From the NCBI GenBank assembly GCA_023515795.1, contig JALGPX010000021.1, forward strand, positions 32,901 through 96,900: a stretch of 64,000 nt of DNA. Reading direction: 5' to 3'. The notes under the pieces are model-generated. The model made no database searches and was not told the origin of the DNA. It saw only the letters and a program-made list of their open reading frames with translations. Positions 21,945-32,949 of the stretch are shown here, piece by piece. This stretch comes from Amoeboaphelidium occidentale. Lineage: Eukaryota; Aphelidiomycota; Aphelidea. Each line of letters starts with the position of its first letter. Position 1 is the first letter of the stretch. Made by a program: the position numbers and the translations under genes.

Positions 21945-23268
21945 CTATTCTGCTAGAAATCCGTTCTCGCTAAAGTACAAGGAAGAGATCTGATAGAGGA
22001 TATCAGCAAAGTCTTTAAAGGATATTGAGTTACGCCATTCTCCCTCTCGCAAGTTTCTTATCCAAAACTGGATCATACTCTTTGCGTTCAGAGCAGTTGG
22101 CGGCATTGTCTCAATGAAATGCTTTTTGAAATAATCCATCAAAGAAACTAAAACAATTTCAGCTTCTCTATCGCCGTTTCTGCCGCGCCTAGGGAGTAGC
22201 AGTTCCTCAAAATGAATACTCTTACACTGAGAATCTGTGCAGATTCTTTCGTTATCTCGCGTTTCCGAGTCTTCTATGCAACCATAAAGACATAAAGTCT
22301 TGTTCAATGAACTTGAAGGCTCCTCAAAGTCGTAATCAAACGCATAGAGGGACCCAAGAAGATCATAATCACCTTCTTTTATCCTTGAGACAACCTGTAA
22401 GAAGCGGTATCCTCTTGTGCAGGACAAGATAGAAACGTATCTTGTCGTATTTTCATTGGATCCTGAACAACTGAACGGTTCAAGCTCGTAATTGACAAAG
22501 TCATAATATTTGGTATCATTTTGCATGAAGTCATAATCTTCTGTATGTTCCAAATTCTTTTTGACAAAGTGGTTGTCGCATTCTTGTAATAATCGCATAA
22601 ATTCAGTAAAAAGAAAAGAATCATAAGGTGCAATATCGCTAAAACATGTTTCTTCTAAAAATTAGTCAAACTACCTTGATGTTGAATTTTCGTCTGAACG
22701 AGAGTTTGTAAGAGGGGCTTGAGTGTTTTTAGCTTCCATTTCAGACAACAAGCTAAGCATTTTCCTTATCGAGGATACTTCCTGTTCTTCCCAGACGATT
22801 TCATCATCCATGTTCTTTAATGTGTTTTGCAGTTTTGTGACAGTCTCCTGTAGGTCTTTTCTGTCGATTCTTTTCTTCCTGATTCCTTGTATTTTCCCAA
22901 GTAATTGCGATGTGAGAGTTCTCTTCATTGCTGCAGAGGGTGATTGATTAGCATCGGTAATCTGCTGATACTTCGAACACGTTGAAGAATTCTCGGCGGG
23001 TGTCACGGACTGTGAGTTCATCAAAGGAGAAGACGACTTAAACTTCTGTTCTTCCTTCGCAATTAGACTCTTGAGATACTCTGTTTCCCTTTCGATTTCC
23101 TCAAGCTTGGAAGAGGAAGATTGGGGCTTGGATAATTGTTGATCTTCAAAAGGAGGAGAAGCCACAGTTGGAAAGTTCTCATCCATTTGCATGGCAATCT
23201 CGCTTTGCTCACTATAATTATCGGATTCAAACGAAGCATCAGAAACTTCAGCATATTCATCCTCAGAT
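21945..23268 (-). CDS. coiled-coil protein with unrecognised C-terminal domain (5' end in gap)
   Basis: Complement of join 21945..22638, 22675..>23268. The 36-nt intron 22639..22674 (GTAGTT...TTTAG) fuses two ORFs in frame (SENST/SSDIAPYDS), which explains why neither looks complete. The N-terminal side is acidic (SEDEYAEVSDASFESD), then Ser-rich with a coiled coil (KDLQETVTKLQNTLKNMDDE...). The C-terminal 230 residues are a compact, Cys-containing, aromatic-rich domain. The order of disordered N-terminus, coiled coil and globular C-terminus recalls kinetochore subunits such as those of the COMA/Mis12 sets, but that is only an architectural guess. The start lies in the 505-nt gap. Confidence 0.6.
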
Positions 23269-23773
23269 NNNNNNNNNNNNNNNNNNNNNNNNNNNNNNNN
23301 NNNNNNNNNNNNNNNNNNNNNNNNNNNNNNNNNNNNNNNNNNNNNNNNNNNNNNNNNNNNNNNNNNNNNNNNNNNNNNNNNNNNNNNNNNNNNNNNNNNN
23401 NNNNNNNNNNNNNNNNNNNNNNNNNNNNNNNNNNNNNNNNNNNNNNNNNNNNNNNNNNNNNNNNNNNNNNNNNNNNNNNNNNNNNNNNNNNNNNNNNNNN
23501 NNNNNNNNNNNNNNNNNNNNNNNNNNNNNNNNNNNNNNNNNNNNNNNNNNNNNNNNNNNNNNNNNNNNNNNNNNNNNNNNNNNNNNNNNNNNNNNNNNNN
23601 NNNNNNNNNNNNNNNNNNNNNNNNNNNNNNNNNNNNNNNNNNNNNNNNNNNNNNNNNNNNNNNNNNNNNNNNNNNNNNNNNNNNNNNNNNNNNNNNNNNN
23701 NNNNNNNNNNNNNNNNNNNNNNNNNNNNNNNNNNNNNNNNNNNNNNNNNNNNNNNNNNNNNNNNNNNNNNNNN
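23269..23773. other. assembly gap (505 N)
   Basis: Run of N. It hides the start of the coiled-coil gene and the end of the internally repeated protein gene, both on the minus strand. If the gap size is wrong, these could even be one gene; the frames do not match at the stated gap length. Confidence 0.95.
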
Positions 23774-25347
23774 ATTTTCAATCGCTCGCCAATATCATCG
23801 GAATATTCAGACATTTTACATTCTCTTATAAAGGATTCTAACAAGGATTCGTAAATAGTCATGTAACCAATATTATCAGAATTAGTTGTAGCTATTTCTG
23901 CAATTCTTTTGAGTTGAACAGCCATTTCGACAACGTCACCGCGTTTTAGCATTGTATTGGAACCCAAAGCATGACATAAAATCACAAACAAATCCAGCGT
24001 TATCGGTCGAGTCCTACCCAAAAGTTGATCAGCAATATAATCCTGTCTGAACTTTTTCACGGTGTCTGAATATCGAACATTTTCAATCCTTCTCCCAGCG
24101 TTACAGCCTGGAATTTCCTGGTAAACTAAAAGCTCGTGAATCTTTCTCGTAGGAATAATTTCATTGAGATCATCATCTTGAGGAGGAACATATTCGAATA
24201 ATTTTGGTTCAAGTTTAATACTCTGCGGCCGATGGACTCCATTTTGTTTGTTATTATACTTCCTTTCCTTTGAAACAGCTTTGATAAGGTCCCATTTGTT
24301 AAAAACACCGTTTACGCAATGTAAACTCACAATACTTTTTAAGTCACTTTTTGTGTCATCCATAGCTGCATTGACTTTCTCGTGCAGAACCCTCCTATTA
24401 CCGTAAAATGTATTTCTCAATGAGATTAGTTTCGTTACCAATTGGATCATGTGCGAATAGTCCTGAAGGCCACAGCATACTCTAAAAAATAACTCCATTT
24501 TCCCCGAAGCTGATGAAGCAAGGTGGACAGAATGTTCTGGATAAATGTCCATCAGATCACAGAGAATGACCTTGCATTTTGCCGATGATGCTACGATTGA
24601 CCCTCCAAGGAGATTTGTTCTTATAATTTCTGCTCGTGTTCGAGTTGCTTCCGCGGAATACAAATTCTCAAGGAGTCTCCCATTTAAACGACCTCCGCTA
24701 GCACGAACAGCTTCACGGTTCTGATTTAGCAGTAATTCATACATTTCTCTAGATGAAACAATCATGTTAAAGTCCCTCTCGGTAAGCCTTGGCGGAGTAG
24801 GATCATTGACCACAATAGCCAAAGGAGCAAACGCTATTTTCGGTTCAATAGAAGGAGCATCCAATGATTTTGAACCAGCCTGGTCGAGATCATAAGGCGG
24901 AAACCTCGGCGAACGATCTCGGTGCTCTCTTCTCGAATATGACTTAACAGCTCCAGCAGAACTCGTAGAACCGACCGATGCTCTGCGACTATCAACAGTT
25001 TCCGTAAAGCGTGAGCGAAAGTACGGCGCAGCAGAGACTCTTTTCCTTTCTGGTTCTGACTCCCGTGCATTATGACCAGCCACTTGAGCGTCAGGAACAG
25101 GAACGTATTTTGTAGGCATCAAATTCCAAGCATGTTTAGTAGAGCTTGCACCGGAGATATCATCGCTATTTGAAGGACTCGTGCTATTTGATCCTTTCTG
25201 ATGATTCAACGGAGATAGCAAAGTATCGATTCCTTTAATAATTCTCTGTCTTCCTCCTGCAGCAGCACCGGCTGTAGCGCTGTTTCTTGAAGAGTTTCCT
25301 TTGTAATAATCTTGCCGACTGTTTTGCATGTCGCTCGGAAAATACAT
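23774..25347 (-). CDS. protein with two copies of an unrecognised ~70-residue motif (3' end in gap)
   Basis: At least 524 aa from the ATG at 25347; the C-terminus is lost in the gap. The first 200 residues are disordered and rich in Ser, Arg and Asp. Two related segments follow. Copy 1 (nt about 24745-24540) has SSREMYELLLNQ ... GRLLENLYSAE ... RAEIIRTNLLGG ... VILCDLM. Copy 2 (nt about 24150-23945) has PTRKIHELLVYQ ... GRRIENVRYSD ... RQDYIADQLLGR ... FVILCHAL. The shared pattern is R-x-hydrophobic-x-ELL-x-x-Q, G-R-x-x-EN, L-L-G and VILC. I do not recognise the family. Its start codon is 27 nt from the divergent gene at 25375. Confidence 0.6.
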
Positions 25348-25374
25348 TTTCAATCCTTTTGTGATTCGAGCGAG

Positions 25375-26137
25375 ATGAAAGATGCAATTATTGCTTGGAT
25401 GAACAATGTGCGCGATATTGAAGTGCAACGCTTACGGAATGAAGGAGTAAAGCCAATTCCATTAGCTGTAACATTATCACATGTTTCTGTCTAATCTTAG
25501 ATCTCTGGAATGTCGTGTCACGTTGAGAAAGATCTTGATGATAAGGAAAACTATTCAGTCGTAAACAAGATTGCTATTAACACAGGAATGCCCTTTGATC
25601 TTATTAAACAGATTATGTTATCTGACCCCATTCCTTACACAGGACCTTCAATTCATGCATCTGAGGATGATACGGCAGAGTATTTCTATGTAAACGTTCT
25701 CTTGTTCACGAACCACGCTATTCCGATAATNATCACATGTTTCTGTCTAATCTTAGATCTCTGGAATGTCGTGTCACGTTGAGAAAGATCTTGATGATAA
25801 GGAAAACTACTCAGTTGTCAATAAGATTGCTATTAATACAGGAATGCCCTTTGATCTTGTTAAACAGATTATGTTATCTGACCCCATTCCTTACACAGGA
25901 CCTTCAATTGATGCATCTGAGGATGATACGGCAGAGTATTTCTATGTAAACGTTCTCTTGTTCACGAACCACGCTATTCCGATAATTCTTCCGTACGTTT
26001 ACAAAAGCTTCTACACGAAAGAAGATGATCAGAAGAAGAAGCAGTACAAGAATACTCTGAAGCACTGGATTCTGTCTAATGCTAAAGGCACCGAGTGGAA
26101 GCATCACATTGACGCATTCCAGAGGGTGGGAAGGTAA
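25375..26137 (+). CDS. small conserved-looking protein, unknown function (contains assembly duplication)
   Basis: Exon 1 is 25375..25467 (31 codons), then a 33-nt intron 25468..25500 (GTAACA...TCTTAG), and exon 2 begins at 25501. Exon 2 is present twice because 25476..25730 and 25732..25986 are duplicate copies around an N at 25731; the true gene probably reads exon 1 into one copy and on to the TAA at 26135..26137 (about 157 aa). The product is soluble and mixed alpha/beta, with SGMSCHVEKDLDD, PYTGPSI and a Lys-rich C-terminal part (KSFYTKEDDQKKKQYKN). Not recognised. The two copies differ mainly at synonymous sites, with I/V and H/D changes, as expected for alleles. Confidence 0.6.
25476..25986. 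repeat. allelic/contig-end duplication joined by one N (25731)
   Basis: Two 255-nt direct copies (25476..25730 and 25732..25986) separated by a single N, with scattered SNPs such as AACTATTCAGTC versus AACTACTCAGTT. Most differences are silent in the coding frame. Confidence 0.85.
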
Positions 26138-26170
26138 ATTATAAGAATAAAAATCCTTTTTGTATCGTAA

Positions 26171-26854
26171 ATGTTGAAACGATTTTTGCCGACAACTCGC
26201 TTAAATGCTATGAATAGCATCACAAGACCTCTTAATATGTTTAATAGAAAAATAGGAACCAAAGTGGTCGAAGTCGATGCTCCCGTGAAGACGGAAACCG
26301 TTAAGCAAACAACAGAATTAATCCCAGCGCAAGAACACGCTCCAAACTTATCACAAACGCACGCATCGCCTGTACAAGTTGATGGACAATTATTTTGGGT
26401 ACCTCCAGTGAAAGAATTGACACCAAAAGAGGAGCAGCAGGCCACAAAGAACACAGCGCGCTCTCCGATTATGGGCAACGATGGGACAGCCGATGATTTT
26501 ATTCATTACCTTCCACCACCTCCACGCTACAACTTAAATTCTCAAATACCTGAGCATGTGCAGCAAGAGAAGGAAATATTGAGAATTCTGGATGAGCGAT
26601 TACCACCTAATGATATCTTTAGAATTGCTGTGGCATGTAATAAGCCCTGGTTCAAGATAGCGCTGTGGTCTTATTGCGCTGTAGCTGCTGTGTGTGTTAT
26701 TCTATTTGGTAAGTGGGATGAACTAAATGAGGGTCATCCGCACGTGTTTCAGCCCATTCAGAAATGGTACCGGGACAAGATTGCAATGTTACAGACAGTT
26801 GATAAGGAAACAGAACAAAAAATGATACTCGAAAAGCTGAAACAGCAAAATTAA
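26171..26854 (+). CDS. probable mitochondrial single-pass membrane protein
   Basis: 227 aa. The N-terminus is Arg/Lys-rich, acid-free and amphipathic (MLKRFLPTTRLNAMNSITRP), like a mitochondrial presequence. A Pro/Thr-rich middle contains DFIHYLPPPPRYNLNSQ. One TM helix (FKIALWSYCAVAAVCVILFG, about residues 165-185) is followed by a charged helical tail (KWYRDKIAMLQTVDKETEQK). The layout suits an inner-membrane accessory or assembly protein, but no family is recognised. It starts 33 nt after the preceding gene on the same strand. Confidence 0.6.
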   Translation: MLKRFLPTTRLNAMNSITRPLNMFNRKIGTKVVEVDAPVKTETVKQTTELIPAQEHAPNLSQTHASPVQVDGQLFWVPPVKELTPKEEQQATKNTARSPIMGNDGTADDFIHYLPPPPRYNLNSQIPEHVQQEKEILRILDERLPPNDIFRIAVACNKPWFKIALWSYCAVAAVCVILFGKWDELNEGHPHVFQPIQKWYRDKIAMLQTVDKETEQKMILEKLKQQN

Positions 26855-28429
<1,575 letters not shown>

Positions 28430-28482
28430 CAACCAATTCGTAGAAAAGATCTATTGTATCGCATAACTATTCTTTCATGACA

Positions 28483-29820
28483 TCATCTTACTGGGCTATT
28501 TGGTGATAAGCCTCCGTTAAATGATCGACTTGAAGGAAGGGTAGGTGTTGTAGTAGTTTCGCTTTGAAGATACCAGAGATTATTGTTTGACTTTGACTTT
28601 CCCTTATCCATGTAACTCAAACTGGATTGAGACTGCATGTCGGCTTTTGATCTTAATCGCTTTAACTTGTTCCCTTCCACCAGATTTCGCGAGGAATCAG
28701 TGCCTTTCCTACCACCACGCAAGTATATCAGCGCAACTAAAACTGTGATCACAACAATAGCCAAAACAATTACAACAGCCAAGAAAACCCATTGTAAAGC
28801 GGTCAAGGTGTTATCGCATTGTTTTGGGGCCAGAGCACTTTGACATTTTAGTTTAGAGTTTGCTGAAGAAGGATAAACCACAACTCTGACGCCCTTGCAT
28901 GTACTCAGCAGTACTTGAGGATCCAATGGCTTCCTACGTCGAATAGCAAGAGCCAAATTTAGATTTTCAAAGCCAAACTGGAGTGTTAGCCTCGTAATCC
29001 TTGAATTGCCTTCTCTTTGGTTCTCTGGCACGAACTTATCCAAGCACTTCTGAGAAGGAGTGAATAAGTTATCTGGTAGGAAGGCACTTTTGTCACTTGC
29101 AAAGAGATCATTCTCTGTGCCATTATAATAAAGATCATACACGTCCTGTACCCTCAGGTTAAAATCTTCCAGTTCTAAAGGCTGTAATTCAAATGTCACG
29201 CTCGCCCGTTCGCTTTTGTTTGTGTTGGTTAGAGTTGCACCAAGCACCACCAAGTAAGGATCACCAGGTGGGAGACTCGATTGTTGACCTGAAGCATCTA
29301 AGCAAGGTTTGATAGCGACGCTACTACAGCTCTCCACGATCTTGAACGTATGAGTCAACTTGAAACCAGCAACCGATGGTTCGGTGCTGTCCGTCGTGAA
29401 CACAACTCCCAACCGCTTGTTTGACGGAATATCATTCGTAGATTTGAGTGGCAATAGAGGTACGCTATACTTGAGGTTTCCATTCACATCAGACTTCGTG
29501 TTTTCAATCGACCTGCTTAGAATTGTGATGTAATCGTTTGGATTTGGCCCATCATTAGTTTCAGCACCATTGGTATCAAAGATCGCAGCCTTCGCAAAAA
29601 TGTTTAATTTTGATGTAAAAATAACGAAAGTATCAAAGTGAAACGACACAGCTCTGTTCGTGACAACCGTGCTTGTCATGTTATCAGCACTCAGCGCCAA
29701 AGATTCAGGTAACTGATAGTACATATCTTGAATTCTTCTTAATTCAGTTGCATAAGACGTGCTTATAATCAAAGCAGCGAAGAGTGCGCCTATGATCATA
29801 CTTCTAACTGAAGAAACCAT
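28483..29820 (-). CDS. type I membrane protein, large extracellular domain, unknown
   Basis: About 445 aa from the ATG at 29820, chosen because it gives a good signal peptide (MVSSVRSMIIGALFAALIIS); the frame opens about 30 codons upstream. The extracellular part of about 330 residues has several N-glycosylation sequons (NMT, NKS, NGT) and about six Cys. One TM helix (WVFLAVVIVLAIVVITVLVA) is followed by a basic stop-transfer stretch (RGGRKGTDSSR). The cytosolic tail of about 80 residues is Ser/Thr/Asn-rich with many possible phosphosites. No known receptor or adhesion domain is recognised. It could be a cell-surface or endosomal receptor. Confidence 0.65.
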   Translation of the reverse strand: MVSSVRSMIIGALFAALIISTSYATELRRIQDMYYQLPESLALSADNMTSTVVTNRAVSFHFDTFVIFTSKLNIFAKAAIFDTNGAETNDGPNPNDYITILSRSIENTKSDVNGNLKYSVPLLPLKSTNDIPSNKRLGVVFTTDSTEPSVAGFKLTHTFKIVESCSSVAIKPCLDASGQQSSLPPGDPYLVVLGATLTNTNKSERASVTFELQPLELEDFNLRVQDVYDLYYNGTENDLFASDKSAFLPDNLFTPSQKCLDKFVPENQREGNSRITRLTLQFGFENLNLALAIRRRKPLDPQVLLSTCKGVRVVVYPSSANSKLKCQSALAPKQCDNTLTALQWVFLAVVIVLAIVVITVLVALIYLRGGRKGTDSSRNLVEGNKLKRLRSKADMQSQSSLSYMDKGKSKSNNNLWYLQSETTTTPTLPSSRSFNGGLSPNSPVR

Positions 29821-30014
29821 TGACTCGAAGAGTTGGCTGTTTGATTGTCGAGTGTTATTTATAGCAGCGTCTTCCAATGATACGAAGGTCATGAAAAACA
29901 TCCCGATGTTCAACTTACATCATGGAGAAAAAGAGACAGCGTAGAACGTATGAAGGCTTTGTAGTTCTCAGAAATAATGCTGAAACAAGGATTCTATTAT
30001 GAGACTGCAGGAAA

Positions 30015-32921
30015 TCAAACTTCCGTAAGCGCATCTTCCCAGCTTTGTTTAAACTTCTTGATGGAAAATTGCTTTCTAAAGTATGACGCCCTTTGATATC
30101 GCCGATACCATGATAATCGATCATGCGATATGGTGTCAAGTAAACTATGGAGCGCATCTGATAATCTCTTGGAGGTTTTCGTATAATCAAAGTGACAGGC
30201 AGAACCTTCGAAATTATCTCTCAAAGGATCTGTAGACCACTCCGGCTGTACTAGCCTGATCAAGGACCACAAGTCACTTCCTGGCTCTGCATCAAAGTCT
30301 TTGTAACCACCACCTGTTCGACTTGAACAATCCAAGATTGCAACGGGAACTCCCATAGATGCACATTCTAAAGCTGCCATAGGAACGCCTTCAAACCGCG
30401 AGGTCATCAGCAGTATTGTTTTGGAATTAAGTAATTTGTATATGTCAGAGTGTTCCATTTTACCGTGGATCGTCAAAGGACTGTCTTTTGAATAAGGATT
30501 ATAAAACGACTTCGGGAACTTTACCCTGGCCCATTTCTTGGTATCTTCAAACAAGGAACCATCTCCAACCATGTCAAACTTTATGGTTTTTTTCGTGGAA
30601 CTGAACTCTTGAAATAATGAAAATGCAGTCATAAGCCATAAAAATGGATCTTTCTGCATATCAAAACGTCCAATAAATAATATTCTAGGCTCAACAACTT
30701 GATTTAAAAGTTGCGTGTCTGAAGGCGATGGCCATTCAGTAACTATGGGCGGAGGGACAATCATTATGCGCTGTTGATCAGCAGGAAGTAAAGTTTTGAA
30801 TAGATACTGGCCGCAACTTGTTCTCTTCTCATCGATTAATGAAGAATCTTGTCCATAAATAACATTAGAGACAAGATAATGCTTCAAGTTTTCGCTTATC
30901 ACAACGCGATTCCATAACTTGCCTGCTAACAAACCTGATCGCCATTCCCATGCCGATAAATCTTGCGGTACCTGAACATGCAGTATATCTATAGCCTTGA
31001 TATTTTTGAAGTCGAAATCATTGACTATTACAGAGTCTCGTCTTAGTTTGAAAGAAGGACAAGACCATCGTGAAACAGCTCTATAACCTGCAAGAGATGC
31101 TCGAATAATGACATGTTCCACTTTTCTTGACGATACCAAATAATCGATTATGAAATCGTGATCAATACTTGAGTTACTCATTTGCTGTAGTCTCCATATG
31201 CTTTCAACAAAATCTGAGGCTTTCTCGAGCACTTTCTGTATAAATCCTGGAATGTGTCGTTCGGTAACCAGAACAACATTGAATCCCAACTTCGACATGA
31301 TTTTGATAACCTCTAAATCATAGTAATCAGCACCTCCTGTAACTAACCATGGAACTATATACAGAACGCTTCTTTTGTTGCTAGCTCTGTTTAAAATCAA
31401 AGGATTATACGGAGAAGGTATTAGAGTTTCTTGCCCACTAAGATAGCATCTAAGTTCCGCAGATCCTGCTTTAGCTGCTTCCCAAACGTCCTTTCTTTCC
31501 ATGCTGCCGAACAGAACCGGATTGAGTTTCTTTACCTCATCATAGTCTTCGCCTGTCAACCTGTTTCGGATCGAAGTACTTTGACCATGAGGATGACGTC
31601 TATAATAGAATTTCGCGCTTTGAACCAACTTTCCGACGTATCCTAGGGAAGCCATTCTTGCCCAGAACTCGTAGTCTTCATAATAATTAACAGAACACAT
31701 TCCACCAACATGAAGATACACAGATCGATCTATGAGAGCAGTACTTGTGATGAAATTTTGTTTTTTCAAGAGTCTCAAAGAATATTCTGTGAAGGCCTCT
31801 TCTCCTTCCCAAACTGTATCTTCTTTCATTCCATCACTACAACCATAGAACTTCCGATGATCGCAAGATGTACCATCATGACGAGATTTAGATTCGTTTA
31901 TATGGATAACCGATGGGTAAACAAATGCATACGTATAATCTGAAAGTCTGGTTGCGTGTTGTCCATTTGTTATTGTTGCACCTATAACCAGATGTTCAAT
32001 GCAATAAGGATCCATGTAATCATCAGGATCAATAAACAAAACATATTTTCCTTTAGCGTGTCGCACGCCCGTATTTCTTGCTGCTGATAATCCTCCATTT
32101 ACTCGATCTACAACTCTTAACCGTTTCATCTTGGTATTTCCATTATTATCCAAGTAACAGTAATTCCCGTACACATCCCTCAAAGTACCATGCCGCAAGT
32201 GCTTAAGGGCATACAGTACTTCTTGCTTGTAAGATCCATCATTAACAATGATAACTTCAAAATCCTGGAAGCTCTGAGCGTATACTGACCGTAATGTTGT
32301 GCAGAACCAATCTAATCTTTGTGTGTTATAAACCGGAATGATAATAGACACTAATGGCATGTACAGATTCTTTAAAGGAAGCAAATAGGAAGGAATATCA
32401 ATTCGACCGACAAGTTGGCTCTGTTGAACACCAGTAAAGTTGCACATGTTGAATGTTCGCGTTGATATTGAAGTATTTAGCAAGTACTCATACAAATGAT
32501 CAAAGCTAAACCTTTTATCTTCTGATGTAAGGCAGAGTGTATTAACGTACACATTATCATAAGGAATATCATAGAAATAAAGTTGAAACAAATTCAAATC
32601 ATCAGCAGAAGTTGAGCAATAGTAAATCTCAAAGCATGACTTCATACCAAACAATTTCAAAGTATCAATACCATAAGAAGCCTTTGAACTACTCGGAATA
32701 TACAAAACATCAGAAAATTGTCGAATATCATGCGGCATCTTTGTGATGTACTTTACATTATAATATTTAAAATCCAAATGATCATGATCATGTTGCTCGT
32801 TGTGTAGGATTGTGAGTTGAGGTTTTAAATTAAACGAAACCCACAGCAGCGTAACCACAAATGCGATCAGTAAAGTTACCGTAGTCTTAATTGGCGGTAG
32901 TTCATAAGGAGCTAATGACAT
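30015..32921 (-). CDS. bifunctional glycosyltransferase: GT2 + GT4 domains, type II membrane protein
   Basis: 968 aa from the ATG at 32921; the frame opens four codons earlier at a TTG. A short cytosolic tail and one TM anchor (TTVTLLIAFVVTLLWVSF, about residues 14-31) suggest Golgi or ER type II topology. About residues 190-470 are a family 2 GT-A domain: VSIIIPVYNT, VIIVNDGS, GLSAARNTGV, metal-binding FIDPDDYMDP and EDYEFWARMASLG. About residues 530-900 are a family 4 GT-B domain: VPWLVTGGADYYDLEV, RILFIGRFDMQKDPFLWL and the EX7E motif in FEGVPMAALECASMGVPV. Both halves look catalytically intact. Acceptors are unknown. Confidence 0.85.
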   Translation of the reverse strand: MSLAPYELPPIKTTVTLLIAFVVTLLWVSFNLKPQLTILHNEQHDHDHLDFKYYNVKYITKMPHDIRQFSDVLYIPSSSKASYGIDTLKLFGMKSCFEIYYCSTSADDLNLFQLYFYDIPYDNVYVNTLCLTSEDKRFSFDHLYEYLLNTSISTRTFNMCNFTGVQQSQLVGRIDIPSYLLPLKNLYMPLVSIIIPVYNTQRLDWFCTTLRSVYAQSFQDFEVIIVNDGSYKQEVLYALKHLRHGTLRDVYGNYCYLDNNGNTKMKRLRVVDRVNGGLSAARNTGVRHAKGKYVLFIDPDDYMDPYCIEHLVIGATITNGQHATRLSDYTYAFVYPSVIHINESKSRHDGTSCDHRKFYGCSDGMKEDTVWEGEEAFTEYSLRLLKKQNFITSTALIDRSVYLHVGGMCSVNYYEDYEFWARMASLGYVGKLVQSAKFYYRRHPHGQSTSIRNRLTGEDYDEVKKLNPVLFGSMERKDVWEAAKAGSAELRCYLSGQETLIPSPYNPLILNRASNKRSVLYIVPWLVTGGADYYDLEVIKIMSKLGFNVVLVTERHIPGFIQKVLEKASDFVESIWRLQQMSNSSIDHDFIIDYLVSSRKVEHVIIRASLAGYRAVSRWSCPSFKLRRDSVIVNDFDFKNIKAIDILHVQVPQDLSAWEWRSGLLAGKLWNRVVISENLKHYLVSNVIYGQDSSLIDEKRTSCGQYLFKTLLPADQQRIMIVPPPIVTEWPSPSDTQLLNQVVEPRILFIGRFDMQKDPFLWLMTAFSLFQEFSSTKKTIKFDMVGDGSLFEDTKKWARVKFPKSFYNPYSKDSPLTIHGKMEHSDIYKLLNSKTILLMTSRFEGVPMAALECASMGVPVAILDCSSRTGGGYKDFDAEPGSDLWSLIRLVQPEWSTDPLRDNFEGSACHFDYTKTSKRLSDALHSLLDTISHDRLSWYRRYQRASYFRKQFSIKKFKQSWEDALTEV

Positions 32922-32949
32922 TCCAATAAACAATTTTCTTTACCCGAAA

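Noticed and set aside
23136-23854. Long plus-strand ORFs across the 505-N gap
   Set aside because: They consist almost entirely of N; only a few dozen real codons flank the gap.
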